A stretch of DNA of 64,000 bases from JBBPZA01 sp038199375 (GCA_038199375.1 JBBPZA010000059.1:37294-101293); one strand, 5' to 3'. Numbered from the stretch's first letter, positions 17,615 through 26,752 are shown. Numbers and translations: made by a program. Notes: generated by a model not told the origin, from the sequence alone.

Positions 17615-19680
17615 CCTAGGTCCATCGGACATCTCCGCAGCGCGTCCCGCGCTTCTTGCTCGCGACCATCCTGCCCTGCCAGAAGCAAGGCAAGACCACA
17701 CCAGCCGGTGGTCTGGCCGTCGTCGATCGCGCTGCGGTAAGCCTCCTCGGCATCGCGCCCGCGGCCGGGCTCGTCGGCCAGCAGCGCGCCGAGAAGGAGC
17801 CACGCCTCGCTGAAGCCGGCGTAGGCCGCCAGGCGAAAGCCCTGACCCGCCTCGCGCTTGCGGCCAGGCTGAGCGGCGAGGGCGAAAGCGATCAGCGGCA
17901 AGCCCTCCATCACCCCGGCCTGGACGGCCTCGCGGAAGCAGTCCTCCACTTCACGCTCGCGGCCACCCTGCGCGGCCAGCAACATGCCCAACGCAAACCA
18001 CGCCCAGTCATCCCCGGCGTCGATCCTCTCGCGATACTCGGCCTCGGCCTCGGGCCCGCGCTCGAACGCCTCGGCCAACAGCGAGCGGACGTCCTCGGCG
18101 AGGTGCTCGACCCCCTCCCCGGCCGCCAGCATCAGAGCGAGGATGGACCACGCCCTGGAGTGACCGGCATCGACCGCCGCGCGGTAGGTCAGCTCCATAT
18201 CGCCCTCGCGGCCGCCCTGCATGACAAGCAGCGTGCCCAGGTTGACCAAGGCGTCACTGTTGCCGGCCGCGATCGCCTCGCGGTAGGCCTTCTCGGCCTC
18301 GTCCTCGCGGCCGGGCTGCCTGAGAAGCAGCTGTCCGAGGTTGTTCAACGCGAGTGGGTTGCCCGCGTCGATCGCCTCGCGGTAGGCCGCCTCCGCCTCC
18401 TCCTCGCGGTCAGGCTGGTTGGCCAACAGGAAGCCGAGGTGGTTCCACACCATGCTGTTTCCCAGGCTGGCTGCCTTGCGGTACGCCGCCTCAGCCTCGC
18501 GCTCATGGCCCGGCTGCTTGGCCAGCAAGTAGCCCAGGGCGCCCCAGCCGTCGGTGTCCCCGGCCTCGATCGCCTCCCGGTAAGCCGCCTCCGCCTCCTC
18601 CTCGCGGCCCGTCTGCCTGACCAATACGTAGCCGAGGGCGCCCCAGCCGTCGGTGTCCCCGGCCTCGATCGCCTCCCGGTAAGCCGCCTCCGCCTCGCCC
18701 TCGCGACCAGGCCGCTCGGCGCACAGGTTGCCGAGGTCCACCCAAGCCTCGGTGTCCCCGGCCTCGATCGCCTCGCGGTAAGCCGCCTCCGCCTCCTCCT
18801 CGCGGCCCGGCTGCGCGGCGAGGAATAAGCCGAGGTTGCGCGGCGCCGAGGTGTTCCCCGCCTCGATCGCCTCGCGGTAGGCCGCCTCCGCATCGTCCTC
18901 GCGGCCAGGCAGCTTGGCCAGGAGCCGCCCGAGGGTGTTCCAGGCGTCGGTGTCGCCGGCCTCTATCGCCTTGCGACAGATCGCCTCCGCTTCCTCCTCG
19001 CTGCCCGGCTGCTCGCCGAGGAGCACGGCGAGATTACGCGGCGCCAAGCTGTTGCCGGCCGCGATCGCCTCGCGGTACGCCGCCTCCGCCTCGCCCTCGC
19101 GGCCGGGCTGCTTGGCCAGCAGCCATCCGAGGTTGTTCCACCCCATGCTGTCCCCGGCGCCGGCCACCTCGCGGTAGGCCTGCTCAGCCTCGTCCTCGCG
19201 GCCAGGCTGCTCGGCGAGGAGCTCGGCGAGATTGACCGCCGCCAAGCTGTTCCCCGCCCCGATCGCCTCGCGATACGCCGCCTCCGCCTCCTCCTCGCGG
19301 CCAGGCTGCTCGGCCAGCAAGTAGCCGAGACTACGCCAGGCGTCGGTGTAGCCGGCCTCGATGGCCTCGCGGTGAGCCGCCTCCGCCTCCTCCTCGCGGC
19401 CAGGCCAGTCGGACAGCAGCAGGCCGAGATTGTCCAATGCCTTGGAGCTGCCCGACTCGATCGCCTCGCGGTAAGCCGCCTCCGCCTCCTCCTCGAGGCC
19501 AGGCTGCTTGGCCAGCAGCCATCCCAGGCTGTTCCACGCCAAAGGCGCAAAGTCGGCGTGCCCGGACTCGATCACCCGCTCATAGGCGACGCGCGCGCCG
19601 GCGTGGTCGCCCTGCTCGCTGAGCAGGCGCCCGAGCTCGAACGTCGCTTTGACCTCCTCGTCGGGCTGCTCGGAGCTCAC
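17590..19680 (-). CDS. tetratricopeptide-like protein with 33-residue repeats
   Basis: A 696-residue all-helical repeat protein without signal peptide or TM segment. Thirteen back-to-back 33-residue units run from residue 66 to 494 with the pattern AEAAYREAIEAGDTxxWxxLGxLLAxQPGREEE, followed by irregular units to the end. The consensus is TPR-like, but each unit is one residue short of the normal 34. Two units (DNA 18539-18700) are almost identical, indicating recent duplication. The GTG at 19680 is used because TACGAT lies six bases before it; an earlier frame to 19869 has no repeat character. It probably scaffolds protein complexes; partners are unknown. Confidence 0.85.
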   Translation of the reverse strand: MSSEQPDEEVKATFELGRLLSEQGDHAGARVAYERVIESGHADFAPLAWNSLGWLLAKQPGLEEEAEAAYREAIESGSSKALDNLGLLLSDWPGREEEAEAAHREAIEAGYTDAWRSLGYLLAEQPGREEEAEAAYREAIGAGNSLAAVNLAELLAEQPGREDEAEQAYREVAGAGDSMGWNNLGWLLAKQPGREGEAEAAYREAIAAGNSLAPRNLAVLLGEQPGSEEEAEAICRKAIEAGDTDAWNTLGRLLAKLPGREDDAEAAYREAIEAGNTSAPRNLGLFLAAQPGREEEAEAAYREAIEAGDTEAWVDLGNLCAERPGREGEAEAAYREAIEAGDTDGWGALGYVLVRQTGREEEAEAAYREAIEAGDTDGWGALGYLLAKQPGHEREAEAAYRKAASLGNSMVWNHLGFLLANQPDREEEAEAAYREAIDAGNPLALNNLGQLLLRQPGREDEAEKAYREAIAAGNSDALVNLGTLLVMQGGREGDMELTYRAAVDAGHSRAWSILALMLAAGEGVEHLAEDVRSLLAEAFERGPEAEAEYRERIDAGDDWAWFALGMLLAAQGGREREVEDCFREAVQAGVMEGLPLIAFALAAQPGRKREAGQGFRLAAYAGFSEAWLLLGALLADEPGRGRDAEEAYRSAIDDGQTTGWCGLALLLAGQDGREQEARDALRRCPMDLGLMYGGAG
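18199..19485 (-). repeat. thirteen tandem 99-bp coding repeats
   Basis: In-frame tandem repeats of 99 bp inside the TPR-like gene. Most differ at many positions, but the neighbouring copies around 18540-18600 and 18640-18700 are nearly identical, which points to recent unit duplication or gene conversion. Confidence 0.85.
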
Positions 19681-19686
19681 CTGTGG

Positions 19687-19692
19687 ATCGTA
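19687..19692 (-). promoter_or_regulatory. -10 box TACGAT, leaderless start of TPR gene
   Basis: On the minus strand TACGAT ends six bases before the GTG at 19680. It selects this start over longer upstream readings. Confidence 0.5.
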
Positions 19693-19869
19693 CGCGCGCT
19701 GGGCCCCTGCGCCATGCGCCACCCCGGTTGGCGAGCAGGACTCCGGGTGCGCGACGCTCGCCGGCGAAGCAACCTTCGCTGGATCTATCGCCACACGCTT
19801 GACGCGATCCGAAGGAGCGACATTCGTCAGCGTCTCGAGGCGCGACGCTGGACGGATCGTCCCGCCCAC

Positions 19870-20622
19870 TCACACCAAGACCTGTACCCAGCACCCGACC
19901 GCGGCGACCAGCAGCACCACCGCGATAGCCCGGATCAGCTGACGCTCCGAGAGCCGCCCGGTAAGCCGTGCACCGAGGAGGGCGCCGGGAATCGAAGCGG
20001 CAGCGCCGACGAGAAGGAGGTCGAGGTCGGGCGCCGCGGACGGGAGGTGAGCGAGCGCACCCGCCAGGCCGACGAGCACCCCGACGGCGAGGTTCGTCCC
20101 CACCGCCCGCTGAGCTGTCTCGCCAACGAGCTTGAGCAGGGCCGGCATCCGCAGCGATCCGAGGATGAGCCCGACGATTCCGCCGAGCAGGCCGATGAGG
20201 GCGCCGCTGACGATCGCCGCGCGGATGTCGAGCGGGGGGTCGGCCGGCGCGCCGGGACGCGGCGCGGGGCGCTCCCAGCGCAAGAGGTCGAAGGCGCTGT
20301 AGAGCAGGACCGCGCCGATGATCGCGAGCAGGATGTCCCCGGGAAGCAGGCCGGACGCGTAGCCGCCGACCAGCGCGCCGGCGATCGACGGCGGGGCCAT
20401 CCAGCCGAACAGCCACCAGTTGATGCGCCCCGCGCGAATATGGGTCGCCCCCGCGGTCGCGGCGGCGATACCGCTGATCGCGATGTTGGTTCCCGCTCCG
20501 GCCGCGGGCGAGGAGGCGAGCAGCAGCACGAGCGGCAGGCGGATGTTGCCGAGCACGAGCCCGACGAGGCCGCCGCCGAGGGCGACCAGGAAGCACCAGA
20601 GGACGAGGGCGAGATACTCCAT
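19870..20622 (-). CDS. TauE/SafE-family permease
   Basis: A 250-residue polytopic protein with about eight TM helices and an internal duplication: GGGLVGLVLGNIRLPLVLLLA in the first half and GGIVGLILGSLRMPALLKLVG in the second. This is the TauE/SafE (DUF81) fold that exports sulfite, sulfoacetate or other organic anions. The start is the ATG at 20622, only six bases from the divergent rarA ATG at 20629. Substrate unknown. Confidence 0.85.
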   Translation of the reverse strand: MEYLALVLWCFLVALGGGLVGLVLGNIRLPLVLLLASSPAAGAGTNIAISGIAAATAGATHIRAGRINWWLFGWMAPPSIAGALVGGYASGLLPGDILLAIIGAVLLYSAFDLLRWERPAPRPGAPADPPLDIRAAIVSGALIGLLGGIVGLILGSLRMPALLKLVGETAQRAVGTNLAVGVLVGLAGALAHLPSAAPDLDLLLVGAAASIPGALLGARLTGRLSERQLIRAIAVVLLVAAVGCWVQVLV

Positions 20623-20628
20623 GGGCTG

Positions 20629-21948
20629 ATGGAACGGCTCTTCGAGACCGCGGGCGACGAGGCTCCCCGCGGGCGCACGCCGGTCCCTCCGTCGGAGGGC
20701 CCCCTCGCGGTGCGCATGCGCCCGACCTCGCTCGACGACGTTATCGGACAGGAGCACCTCCTCGCCCCGGGCTCGGCGCTTCACCGGGCGATCGAGGTGG
20801 GGCGGCCCCACTCGATGATCCTCTACGGCCCGCCGGGCAGCGGGAAGACGACCCTCGCCCGCATCGTGGCGACCAACGCGCGGGCGGCCTTCGAGGAGGC
20901 CAGCGCGGTGGAGGCGGGGCGCGCGGAGGTTCGCGCCGTCCTCGAGCGCGCCGCCCACCGGCGGCAGAGCTCCGGCGAGCCGACGATCTTCTTCCTCGAC
21001 GAGATCCACCGTTTCAACAAGGCCCAGCAGGACGCGCTGCTCCCCGCGGTAGAGGAGGGCCTGGTGACCCTGATCGGAGCGACCACCGAGAACCCCTACT
21101 TCGAGGTCAACAGCGCCCTGCTCTCGCGGGCGCAGGTCTACGAGCTGCGGCCGCTGACCGCCCAGCACGTCGAGGCGCTCCTTCGCCGGGCGCTCGAGCG
21201 CGGAGAATGCGGCGCGGCCGAGGTACCCGGCGAGGTGCTCGAGTTCGTAGCCGGGCGGGCGGGGGGCGACGCCCGCGCCGCGCTGGCCGCGCTCGAGCTC
21301 GCCTGCGAGACGGCCGCCCCGGACGCGGTGACCCTCGAGCACGCCGAGGACGCGATGCAGCGAAAGGCGCTGCGCTACGACAAGACGGGCGACCAGCACT
21401 ACGACACGATCTCGGCGTGGATCAAGGCGACCCGAGGCTCTGACCCCGACGCGTCGCTCTACTACCTCGCGGTCATGCTCGAGGGCGGGGAGGACCCGCG
21501 CTTCGTGGTGCGCCGCATGATCGTCCTCGCCTCCGAGGACATCGGCAACGCCGACCCCCAAGCGCTCGAGATCGCCGTCGCCACCGCCCACGCCGTCGAG
21601 CACGTAGGGCTCCCTGAGTGCCAGTTCGCCCTCGCCCAGGCGGCGATCTACCTCGCGCTCGCTCCGAAGTCAAACGCTGCCACGGGCGCGATCGGCGCGG
21701 CGCGGCGCCACATCCGCGACCACGGAGCCAAGCCGCCCCCGTCCCACCTTCAGTCCGCCGCCTACCCGGGCGCGGCGCAGCTCGGGCGGGGCCAGGGCTA
21801 TGACTACCCGCACGGGAACCCGGGTCACCTCTCCGCGCAGGAGCTGATGCCCGAGGGATTGGAGCACGAGCGGTTCTACGAGCCCGACGACGCCGAGGCG
21901 GCTCTGCGTGAGCGCCTCGAGAAGATCAGGCGAGGCCGTGGACGCTAG
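20629..21948 (+). CDS. rarA: replication-associated recombination AAA ATPase RarA (MgsA)
   Basis: A 439-residue clamp-loader-like AAA+ protein. MRPTSLDDVIGQEHLL opens the domain, Walker A is GPPGSGKTT (67-75), Walker B IFFLDEIHRFNKAQQDALL, sensor 1 GATTENPYFEVNSALLSR. The C-terminal tetramerisation/MgsA part contains YDTISAWIKATRGSDPDASLYYLA and ASEDIGNADPQAL. It acts at stalled replication forks with single-strand binding protein and RecA. Thirteen bases or fewer separate it from the divergent permease. Confidence 0.93.
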   Translation: MERLFETAGDEAPRGRTPVPPSEGPLAVRMRPTSLDDVIGQEHLLAPGSALHRAIEVGRPHSMILYGPPGSGKTTLARIVATNARAAFEEASAVEAGRAEVRAVLERAAHRRQSSGEPTIFFLDEIHRFNKAQQDALLPAVEEGLVTLIGATTENPYFEVNSALLSRAQVYELRPLTAQHVEALLRRALERGECGAAEVPGEVLEFVAGRAGGDARAALAALELACETAAPDAVTLEHAEDAMQRKALRYDKTGDQHYDTISAWIKATRGSDPDASLYYLAVMLEGGEDPRFVVRRMIVLASEDIGNADPQALEIAVATAHAVEHVGLPECQFALAQAAIYLALAPKSNAATGAIGAARRHIRDHGAKPPPSHLQSAAYPGAAQLGRGQGYDYPHGNPGHLSAQELMPEGLEHERFYEPDDAEAALRERLEKIRRGRGR

Positions 21949-21971
21949 GTGTGCTACGCTGTGCCACCGCA

Positions 21972-22232
21972 ATGGATGTCTCCGTGCGAGAGCTGCGCAA
22001 CCACACCGGTCGCGTCATTGCGGCCATAGAGAGCGGCGAGCATGTCGTCCTGACCGTCCACGGTCGCGCCGTTGCCGACATCGTGCCGCGCAACCAGCGG
22101 TCCGAGCGGCGGCCGAGCGAGCGGCTGGTGAGTGATCTTGAGGAGATCTCGTCCTTGGCCGGGCGACTGGAAGTAGAGTCGAGCGAGGACGACTTCAGCG
22201 TCGGGCTCACGACCGACGACATGCTGCGATGA
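21972..22232 (+). CDS. Phd/YefM-family antitoxin
   Basis: An 86-residue antitoxin starting MDVSVRELRNHTGRVIAAIE, with VVLTVHGRAVADIVPR as the conserved strand and an acidic C-terminal half (SSEDDFSVGLTTDDM) that should neutralise the toxin. A TACGCT box ends 11 bases before the ATG at 21972. Overlaps the toxin gene by four bases. Confidence 0.88.
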   Translation: MDVSVRELRNHTGRVIAAIESGEHVVLTVHGRAVADIVPRNQRSERRPSERLVSDLEEISSLAGRLEVESSEDDFSVGLTTDDMLR

Positions 22233-22624
22233 GCGGATACCTCGCCGATACGAGCGTGTTCGTGGCTGCCGAGCAGCGGCGCCCGCTGGGGTCGCCTCCG
22301 GCCGGCGAGGCGCGCGTGTCGGTGGCGACGCTCACCGAGCTGGGCGTGGGCGTGCGCAGAGCGCAGAGCGAACAGCTGCGCGAGCTGCGTGAGGCGACCC
22401 TTGCGCGCGCGCGCCGCTTCATCCCACTGGCCTACGACGAGCTCGTCGCCGAGCACCTAGCCGAGCTGCTGGCCGCGGCACACGCAAAGCGGCGGCGCGC
22501 GGGAGCGATGGACGCGATCATCGCCGCCACCGCGCTGGCACACGGCCTGACCGTTTGGACGCAGGACGACGATTTCGAGGTGCTCTCCGAGCTTGCCGAA
22601 GCTCTGCACGTTCACCGCGGCTGA
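22229..22624 (+). CDS. vapC: PIN-domain toxin VapC
   Basis: A 131-residue PIN ribonuclease with the expected acidic residues: D7 in YLADTSVFVAAE, Glu in ATLTELGVGVRRA, Asp in AMDAIIAATALAHG and the final Asp in WTQDDDFEVL. The ATG overlaps the antitoxin stop (ATGA). It is complete and looks active, the second of two Phd/VapC pairs here. Confidence 0.9.
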   Translation: MSGYLADTSVFVAAEQRRPLGSPPAGEARVSVATLTELGVGVRRAQSEQLRELREATLARARRFIPLAYDELVAEHLAELLAAAHAKRRRAGAMDAIIAATALAHGLTVWTQDDDFEVLSELAEALHVHRG

Positions 22625-22658
22625 CGACCCGACGCCGCGCGCGCGATACTCACCCGGC

Positions 22659-24254
22659 GTGGCGCCGACGTCCACCATCGCGCAGGGCCTCGAGTCCCGC
22701 AGCCCGACCACCGGCGAGCTCGTCGGCGCGGTCCGGACGACGCCGGCCGACGGGGTAGCGGCCGTCGTCGACGAGGTTGTCCACGTCCAGGCCGTGTGGG
22801 CGCAGCTCGGGCTCGGCGACCGTGGCAAGTACCTGCGCAGGGCGGCCCAGGCGATCATCGACCTCACCGAGGAGATCGTCACGCTGATCTCCTCAGAGCA
22901 GGGCAAGCCTCGCACCGAGGCCTACCTGATGGAGGTCCTGCCCACCATCGACGCGCTGCACTGGATGGCCGACCAGGGGCCGCGCATCCTCGCCGACGAG
23001 CGGATCCCAACCCCTCAGCCTCTGTTCAAGACCAAGCGCTCGGCGTTCACCTACGAGCCGCTCGGCGTCGTCGCCGTCATCGCGCCGTGGAACTACCCGT
23101 GGACCATCCCGCTCCAGGAGGTCGCCATGGCGCTGATGGCGGGCAACGGGGTCGTGCTCAAGCCGGCCTCGCTCACGCCGTTGACGGGCGAGCGGATCGC
23201 CGAGGTCTTCGCGCGAGCCGGGGTGCCCGAGGGGATCGTGCGGGTGGTGCACGGTCCGGGGACGGGCGACGCGCTGGTGCGCTCGAAGGGCATCGCGAAG
23301 GTCTTCTTCACGGGTTCGGTGGAGACGGGCCGCAGCGTCGGGGAGGCGTGCGCACAGGCGATGAAGGGCTCTGTGCTCGAGCTGGGCGGCAAGGACCCGA
23401 TGATCGTCCTCGCCGACGCCGACCTCCCGCATGCGATCGACGGAGCGCTCTGGGCGGGCTTTGCCAACGCGGGTCAGAGCTGCTCGGGAATCGAGCGCGT
23501 CTACGTGATGCGCGAGGTCGCCGACCGCTTCGTCGCCGGCGTGGTGGAGGGGGCGCGCCGGCTGAAGCTGGGCGACCCCCTCGACCCCGGCGTCGAGGTG
23601 GGTCCGATGACCTCCCGCGAGCAGTTCGACAAGGTCCGGGAGCTCGTCGACGACGCCGTGGCGGCGGGCGCGTCGCTGGAATGCGGCGGGCCGGTCGACG
23701 TGCCCGGACTGCCGGAGGCGGCCTTCTACTCCCCCGCCGTGCTCACCGGCGTCACCCACGAGATGCGGATCATGCGCGAGGAGATCTTCGGTCCGGTCCT
23801 CCCGGTGATGGTGGTTGCCGACGACCACGAGGCCGTCCGCCTGGCCAACGACTCGAACTTCGGCCTGGGCGCGTCGATCTGGACCCAGGACCGGCCGAAA
23901 GCCGAGCGGATGGCGCGCGAGGTGCAGGCGGGCATGGTGTGGATCAACGACCACATGTACTCCCACGGCGCGTGTCAGTGCTCGTGGGGTGGGATCAAGG
24001 ACTCGGGGCTCGGGCGCAGCCACTCGAAGTTCGGCTTCTATGAGTGCGTGAACGTCAAGCTGCGGGTGTGGGAGCCGTCGTGGACGCGCGACCTCTGGTG
24101 GCAGCCCTACGACGCAAAGCTCGATCGCGCCGCTCGCGCCGTCGGCGAGTACCTCTACGGCCGCGAGGCCGACCGCCCGCGCGCGCTGCGCCAGGGCGCC
24201 CTTCCCCTTCTGACCGTCGCCCGGCGCATGGCCCGCGACGCACTGCGGCGATGA
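22659..24254 (+). CDS. NAD(P)-dependent aldehyde dehydrogenase
   Basis: A 531-residue class-3-like aldehyde dehydrogenase. Cofactor-binding APWNYPW (142-148), KPAS (168-171) and FTGSVETGR, general base Glu in ELGGKDP (E241), nucleophile in NAGQSCSG (C275), and EEIFGPVLPVM. The C-terminal 60 residues extend past the usual domain and are basic, suggesting membrane association as in fatty-aldehyde dehydrogenases. The GTG at 22659 is my choice; a start at 22593 would overlap the toxin gene. Substrate not determinable. Confidence 0.88.
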   Translation: MAPTSTIAQGLESRSPTTGELVGAVRTTPADGVAAVVDEVVHVQAVWAQLGLGDRGKYLRRAAQAIIDLTEEIVTLISSEQGKPRTEAYLMEVLPTIDALHWMADQGPRILADERIPTPQPLFKTKRSAFTYEPLGVVAVIAPWNYPWTIPLQEVAMALMAGNGVVLKPASLTPLTGERIAEVFARAGVPEGIVRVVHGPGTGDALVRSKGIAKVFFTGSVETGRSVGEACAQAMKGSVLELGGKDPMIVLADADLPHAIDGALWAGFANAGQSCSGIERVYVMREVADRFVAGVVEGARRLKLGDPLDPGVEVGPMTSREQFDKVRELVDDAVAAGASLECGGPVDVPGLPEAAFYSPAVLTGVTHEMRIMREEIFGPVLPVMVVADDHEAVRLANDSNFGLGASIWTQDRPKAERMAREVQAGMVWINDHMYSHGACQCSWGGIKDSGLGRSHSKFGFYECVNVKLRVWEPSWTRDLWWQPYDAKLDRAARAVGEYLYGREADRPRALRQGALPLLTVARRMARDALRR

Positions 24255-25088
24255 ACCTCCTGGTCGGCGCGGAGCTCGCCGGTCACCGCACCTCCGAGCT
24301 CTCCGACGACCAGGAGTTCCGGCCAGAGGGAATGGTGATCGGGACGATGGACTACATCGCCCCCGAGCAGCTGCAGGGCACCCAGGTGGACGGCCGCGCC
24401 GACGTCTACGCGCTGGGCTGCGTGCTCTACGAGATCCTCGCCGGCCAGGTCCCGTTCCCGCGCGACTCCCGCGCGGATCGACCCCGACACCGACGTGGAG
24501 GACGACTACGTGCAAACCGGCGCGGACATCGGCGCGTTCGCCGTGGGCGAAGGGGGCGTATGGGTGATCCAGCCCAAGCAGGGGACGGTCACCTTCGTGG
24601 ATGCCAAGACGGACAAGGCGGGCTCCCCCATCCGCGTTCCCGGTGACCTGGACCAGATCGCGGCCGGCGGCGGCGCCGTATGGGTGAGCAGGACCGACAG
24701 CACCACGATCGCGGTCATCGACCCCGCCTCCAAGAAGGTCGACGCCAGCGCGGTGAGGCTCGGCAAGAAGGCCGGGGGCTTGACGGTGCGCGACCAGGTG
24801 CTCTACGTCGGAACCCGCAACGACATATCGCGAGTCGACACCGTCTCAGGCGTCGTGGGCAAGGCGTTTCCCGACCCTCCGGGTGCGTCGGGCGCCGCCG
24901 TGGGCGCCGGCTCCCTCTGGCGCTCGTTCCCGATCGAGCGCACGGTAGACCGGACCGACCTGAAGTCCGGCAAGCGCATCGGCGAGCCGATCAAGGTTCC
25001 CCTCCGCCCGGACAGCGTCGCCTTCGGCCTGGGCAAGCTCTGGGCAGTCGACTCGAAGGCGGGAAGGATGGTCGCGATCGAGCCGTAG
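24251..25088 (+). pseudogene. broken Ser/Thr kinase with C-terminal beta-propeller
   Basis: Two pieces of one gene in different frames. About 24251-24478 encodes only the activation-segment end and helix F of a PknB-like kinase (GTMDYIAPEQLQGTQVDGRA, DVYALGCVLYEILAGQVPF). The ATP loop, catalytic loop and DFG are missing. From about 24470 another frame encodes a WD/NHL-like propeller sensor with repeats such as GEGGVWVIQPKQGTVTFVD and GGGAVWVSRTDSTTIAVID, to the TAG at 25088. Sensor kinases with this domain order occur in actinobacteria, so I read this as an N-terminal deletion plus an internal deletion removing the rest of the kinase and the TM. A GTG at 24495 could still express the propeller alone. 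Confidence 0.75.
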
Positions 25089-25107
25089 CGCTGTTGCGCG
25101 CTGGGCG

Positions 25108-25917
25108 CTACGCCGCGGCTCGGGCGCTGGGGGCGTGCCGGAGCCGGCCGGGCAGGAGCGGGACCAGGACGCGTCGCGTGTACTCGGCGCCGCCCCGCAG
25201 GGCAAGGCCGCGCGCTGGGTCCCATCGGAAGCCGTACAGGCGCCGGATGCGGGATGGAAGCAGGCCGATGGTGACCTGGTTGACGGTCTCCAGCAGAGGT
25301 CGGGCCCAGAGGGAAACGGGCGGGTGCATGACGATGTCGATCGCGAGCCGGCGCGCCTCCTCTGAGACGTGGAGGTCGTCGCCTCCGATCATGGCTCCCA
25401 TGTAGTCGTCGAAGTCCTCGATCGCTTCGGGCATCTCCTCGTCGCGCAGGGCGAACAGGCGGCCGATCTGCCGGTAGTCGCTCCAGTAGTCGCCGCGCTG
25501 TGCTGGGCTCAGGCTGCCCACGTAGCGCTGGTAGACGGTGAGGGCGGAGTCGGCGAGCGTCGCGAGAATCCACAGCAGCAGCTCCGGGTCGTCCGCCGCG
25601 TAGGGGGTTCCGGCCGGGAAGCGGCCCGCGGGCTCTGAGAGCTCGCCGCGAACGCGGCGGTGCATGGCGCGCACGCGACGGGTCAGGCGGTCGGCCTGCT
25701 CGCGAGGGCCCCAGGCGATCGCGTCCATGACCGCCGCGGTTCGGTTGAGGCGCTCGTAGGGCTCGTCGAGCGCGCCCGTATGGGCGAAGAACCCGGCGAA
25801 GGCCACGGGGTGGGTCGCCTGCATGAGCAGGGCCCGCGGCCCCGAGAGCGCGACCACGGACTCGCGATGCACGCGCCGCAGCATGGAGTCGTCGGTGAAG
25901 TAGGAGCGCTCGGTCAT
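25108..25917 (-). CDS. MpaB-like oxygenase (DUF2236)
   Basis: A 269-residue helical protein of the latex-clearing/MpaB family: SMLRRVHRESVVALSGPRALLMQATHPVAFAGF contains the Arg and the probable heme-ligand His (H36), and DDPELLLWILATLADSALTVYQRY and MHPPVSLWARPLL follow. Members bind b-type heme and catalyse oxidative steps, some in secondary metabolism; the substrate here is unknown. It is divergent from the precorrin-2 dehydrogenase gene. Confidence 0.85.
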   Translation of the reverse strand: MTERSYFTDDSMLRRVHRESVVALSGPRALLMQATHPVAFAGFFAHTGALDEPYERLNRTAAVMDAIAWGPREQADRLTRRVRAMHRRVRGELSEPAGRFPAGTPYAADDPELLLWILATLADSALTVYQRYVGSLSPAQRGDYWSDYRQIGRLFALRDEEMPEAIEDFDDYMGAMIGGDDLHVSEEARRLAIDIVMHPPVSLWARPLLETVNQVTIGLLPSRIRRLYGFRWDPARGLALRGGAEYTRRVLVPLLPGRLRHAPSARAAA

Positions 25918-25955
25918 CCCTGTGGAGGTGTACGCGGACTACCCTTCTAGAGACC

Positions 25956-26693
25956 ATGCCCGCACAGGCCTACGCCGGAAAGGATTGCGTCTGCCAGCTG
26001 CGCAGGGGGATCTGCGACCAGTCCTGCGTGCAGGGGATGCTCGAGACGCCGTTCTACATCGCCTGCCTGCGGCTGACCGGCCGGCGCTGCGTGGTGGTCG
26101 GCGGGGGCGAGGTGGGCCTGGAGAAGGTCGAGGGCCTGCTGGCCTGCGACGGCGACGTGGTCCTGGTGGCGCCGGAGGCCGAGCCCGCGCTGGTCGAGCT
26201 CGCCGCCGAGGGGTCGATCCGCTGGGAGCGCCGCGCCTACGAGCCGGCCGACCTCAAGCGCACGTTCATCGCCATAGCGGCGACCAGCGACACCGACGTC
26301 AACATCCGCGTCTTCGACGACGCCGAGCGCCGGGCGATGCTCGTCAACGTGGTCGACGTGCCCCCGCTGTGCAACTTCATCCTGCCGGCCATCGTGCGGA
26401 CGGGTCCACTGGCCATCGCGATCTCCACAGCCGGCGCGTCGCCGGCGCTGGCCAAGCGGATGAAGCGCGAGGTCTCTGAGCTCTTCGGCGAGGAGTACGC
26501 GCGCCTCGCCGTCCTGCTCAACGAAGCGCGGGGGTGGGCGAAGGGCACCCTTCCCACCTATCAGGACCGCAAGGCGTTCTTCGAGGGGATCGTCAACGGC
26601 GATCCCGATCCGATCGACCTCCTGCGCGCCGGCGACGAGCCCGCCGTCCGGGATCTCGTCGCCGCGGCGCAGAGGGTTCACGCGCCGGCGTGA
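25956..26693 (+). CDS. precorrin-2 dehydrogenase / sirohydrochlorin ferrochelatase, Cys-rich N-extension
   Basis: A 245-residue protein. From residue 28 it matches the CysG N-terminal/Met8 module: YIACLRLTGRRCVVVGGGEVGLEKVE (NAD-binding), FIAIAATSDTDVN, NVVDVPPLCNFILPAI and ISTAGASPALAKRMKRE. It oxidises precorrin-2 to sirohydrochlorin and can insert iron to give siroheme. The first 27 residues add CVCQLRRGICDQSC, four Cys at 11, 13, 20 and 24. A TACCCT box lies ten bases before the ATG at 25956, favouring inclusion of this extension; an ATG at 26037 would give the usual length. Confidence 0.88.
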   Translation: MPAQAYAGKDCVCQLRRGICDQSCVQGMLETPFYIACLRLTGRRCVVVGGGEVGLEKVEGLLACDGDVVLVAPEAEPALVELAAEGSIRWERRAYEPADLKRTFIAIAATSDTDVNIRVFDDAERRAMLVNVVDVPPLCNFILPAIVRTGPLAIAISTAGASPALAKRMKREVSELFGEEYARLAVLLNEARGWAKGTLPTYQDRKAFFEGIVNGDPDPIDLLRAGDEPAVRDLVAAAQRVHAPA

Positions 26694-26752
26694 GCAAGCC
26701 GCTCACCCGCCTCTCTCCCGCCGATGCCGCCCGCGTCAGCGGCGCCCCATGA
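26690..26752 (+). CDS. possible 20-residue coupling peptide
   Basis: A GTG at 26690 overlaps the previous stop (GTGA) and opens VSKPLTRLSPADAARVSGAP, which ends at a TGA overlapping the moaC ATG (ATGA). The two overlaps bridge the 55-base gap exactly, so ribosomes could pass from one gene to the next. Whether the peptide matters is unknown; it may be just a relay. Confidence 0.3.
   Translation: MSKPLTRLSPADAARVSGAP

Noticed and set aside
18199..19485. Regular 99-bp repeats as a possible CRISPR or satellite array
   Set aside because: Units are contiguous, in frame, without spacers, and encode a TPR-like protein.
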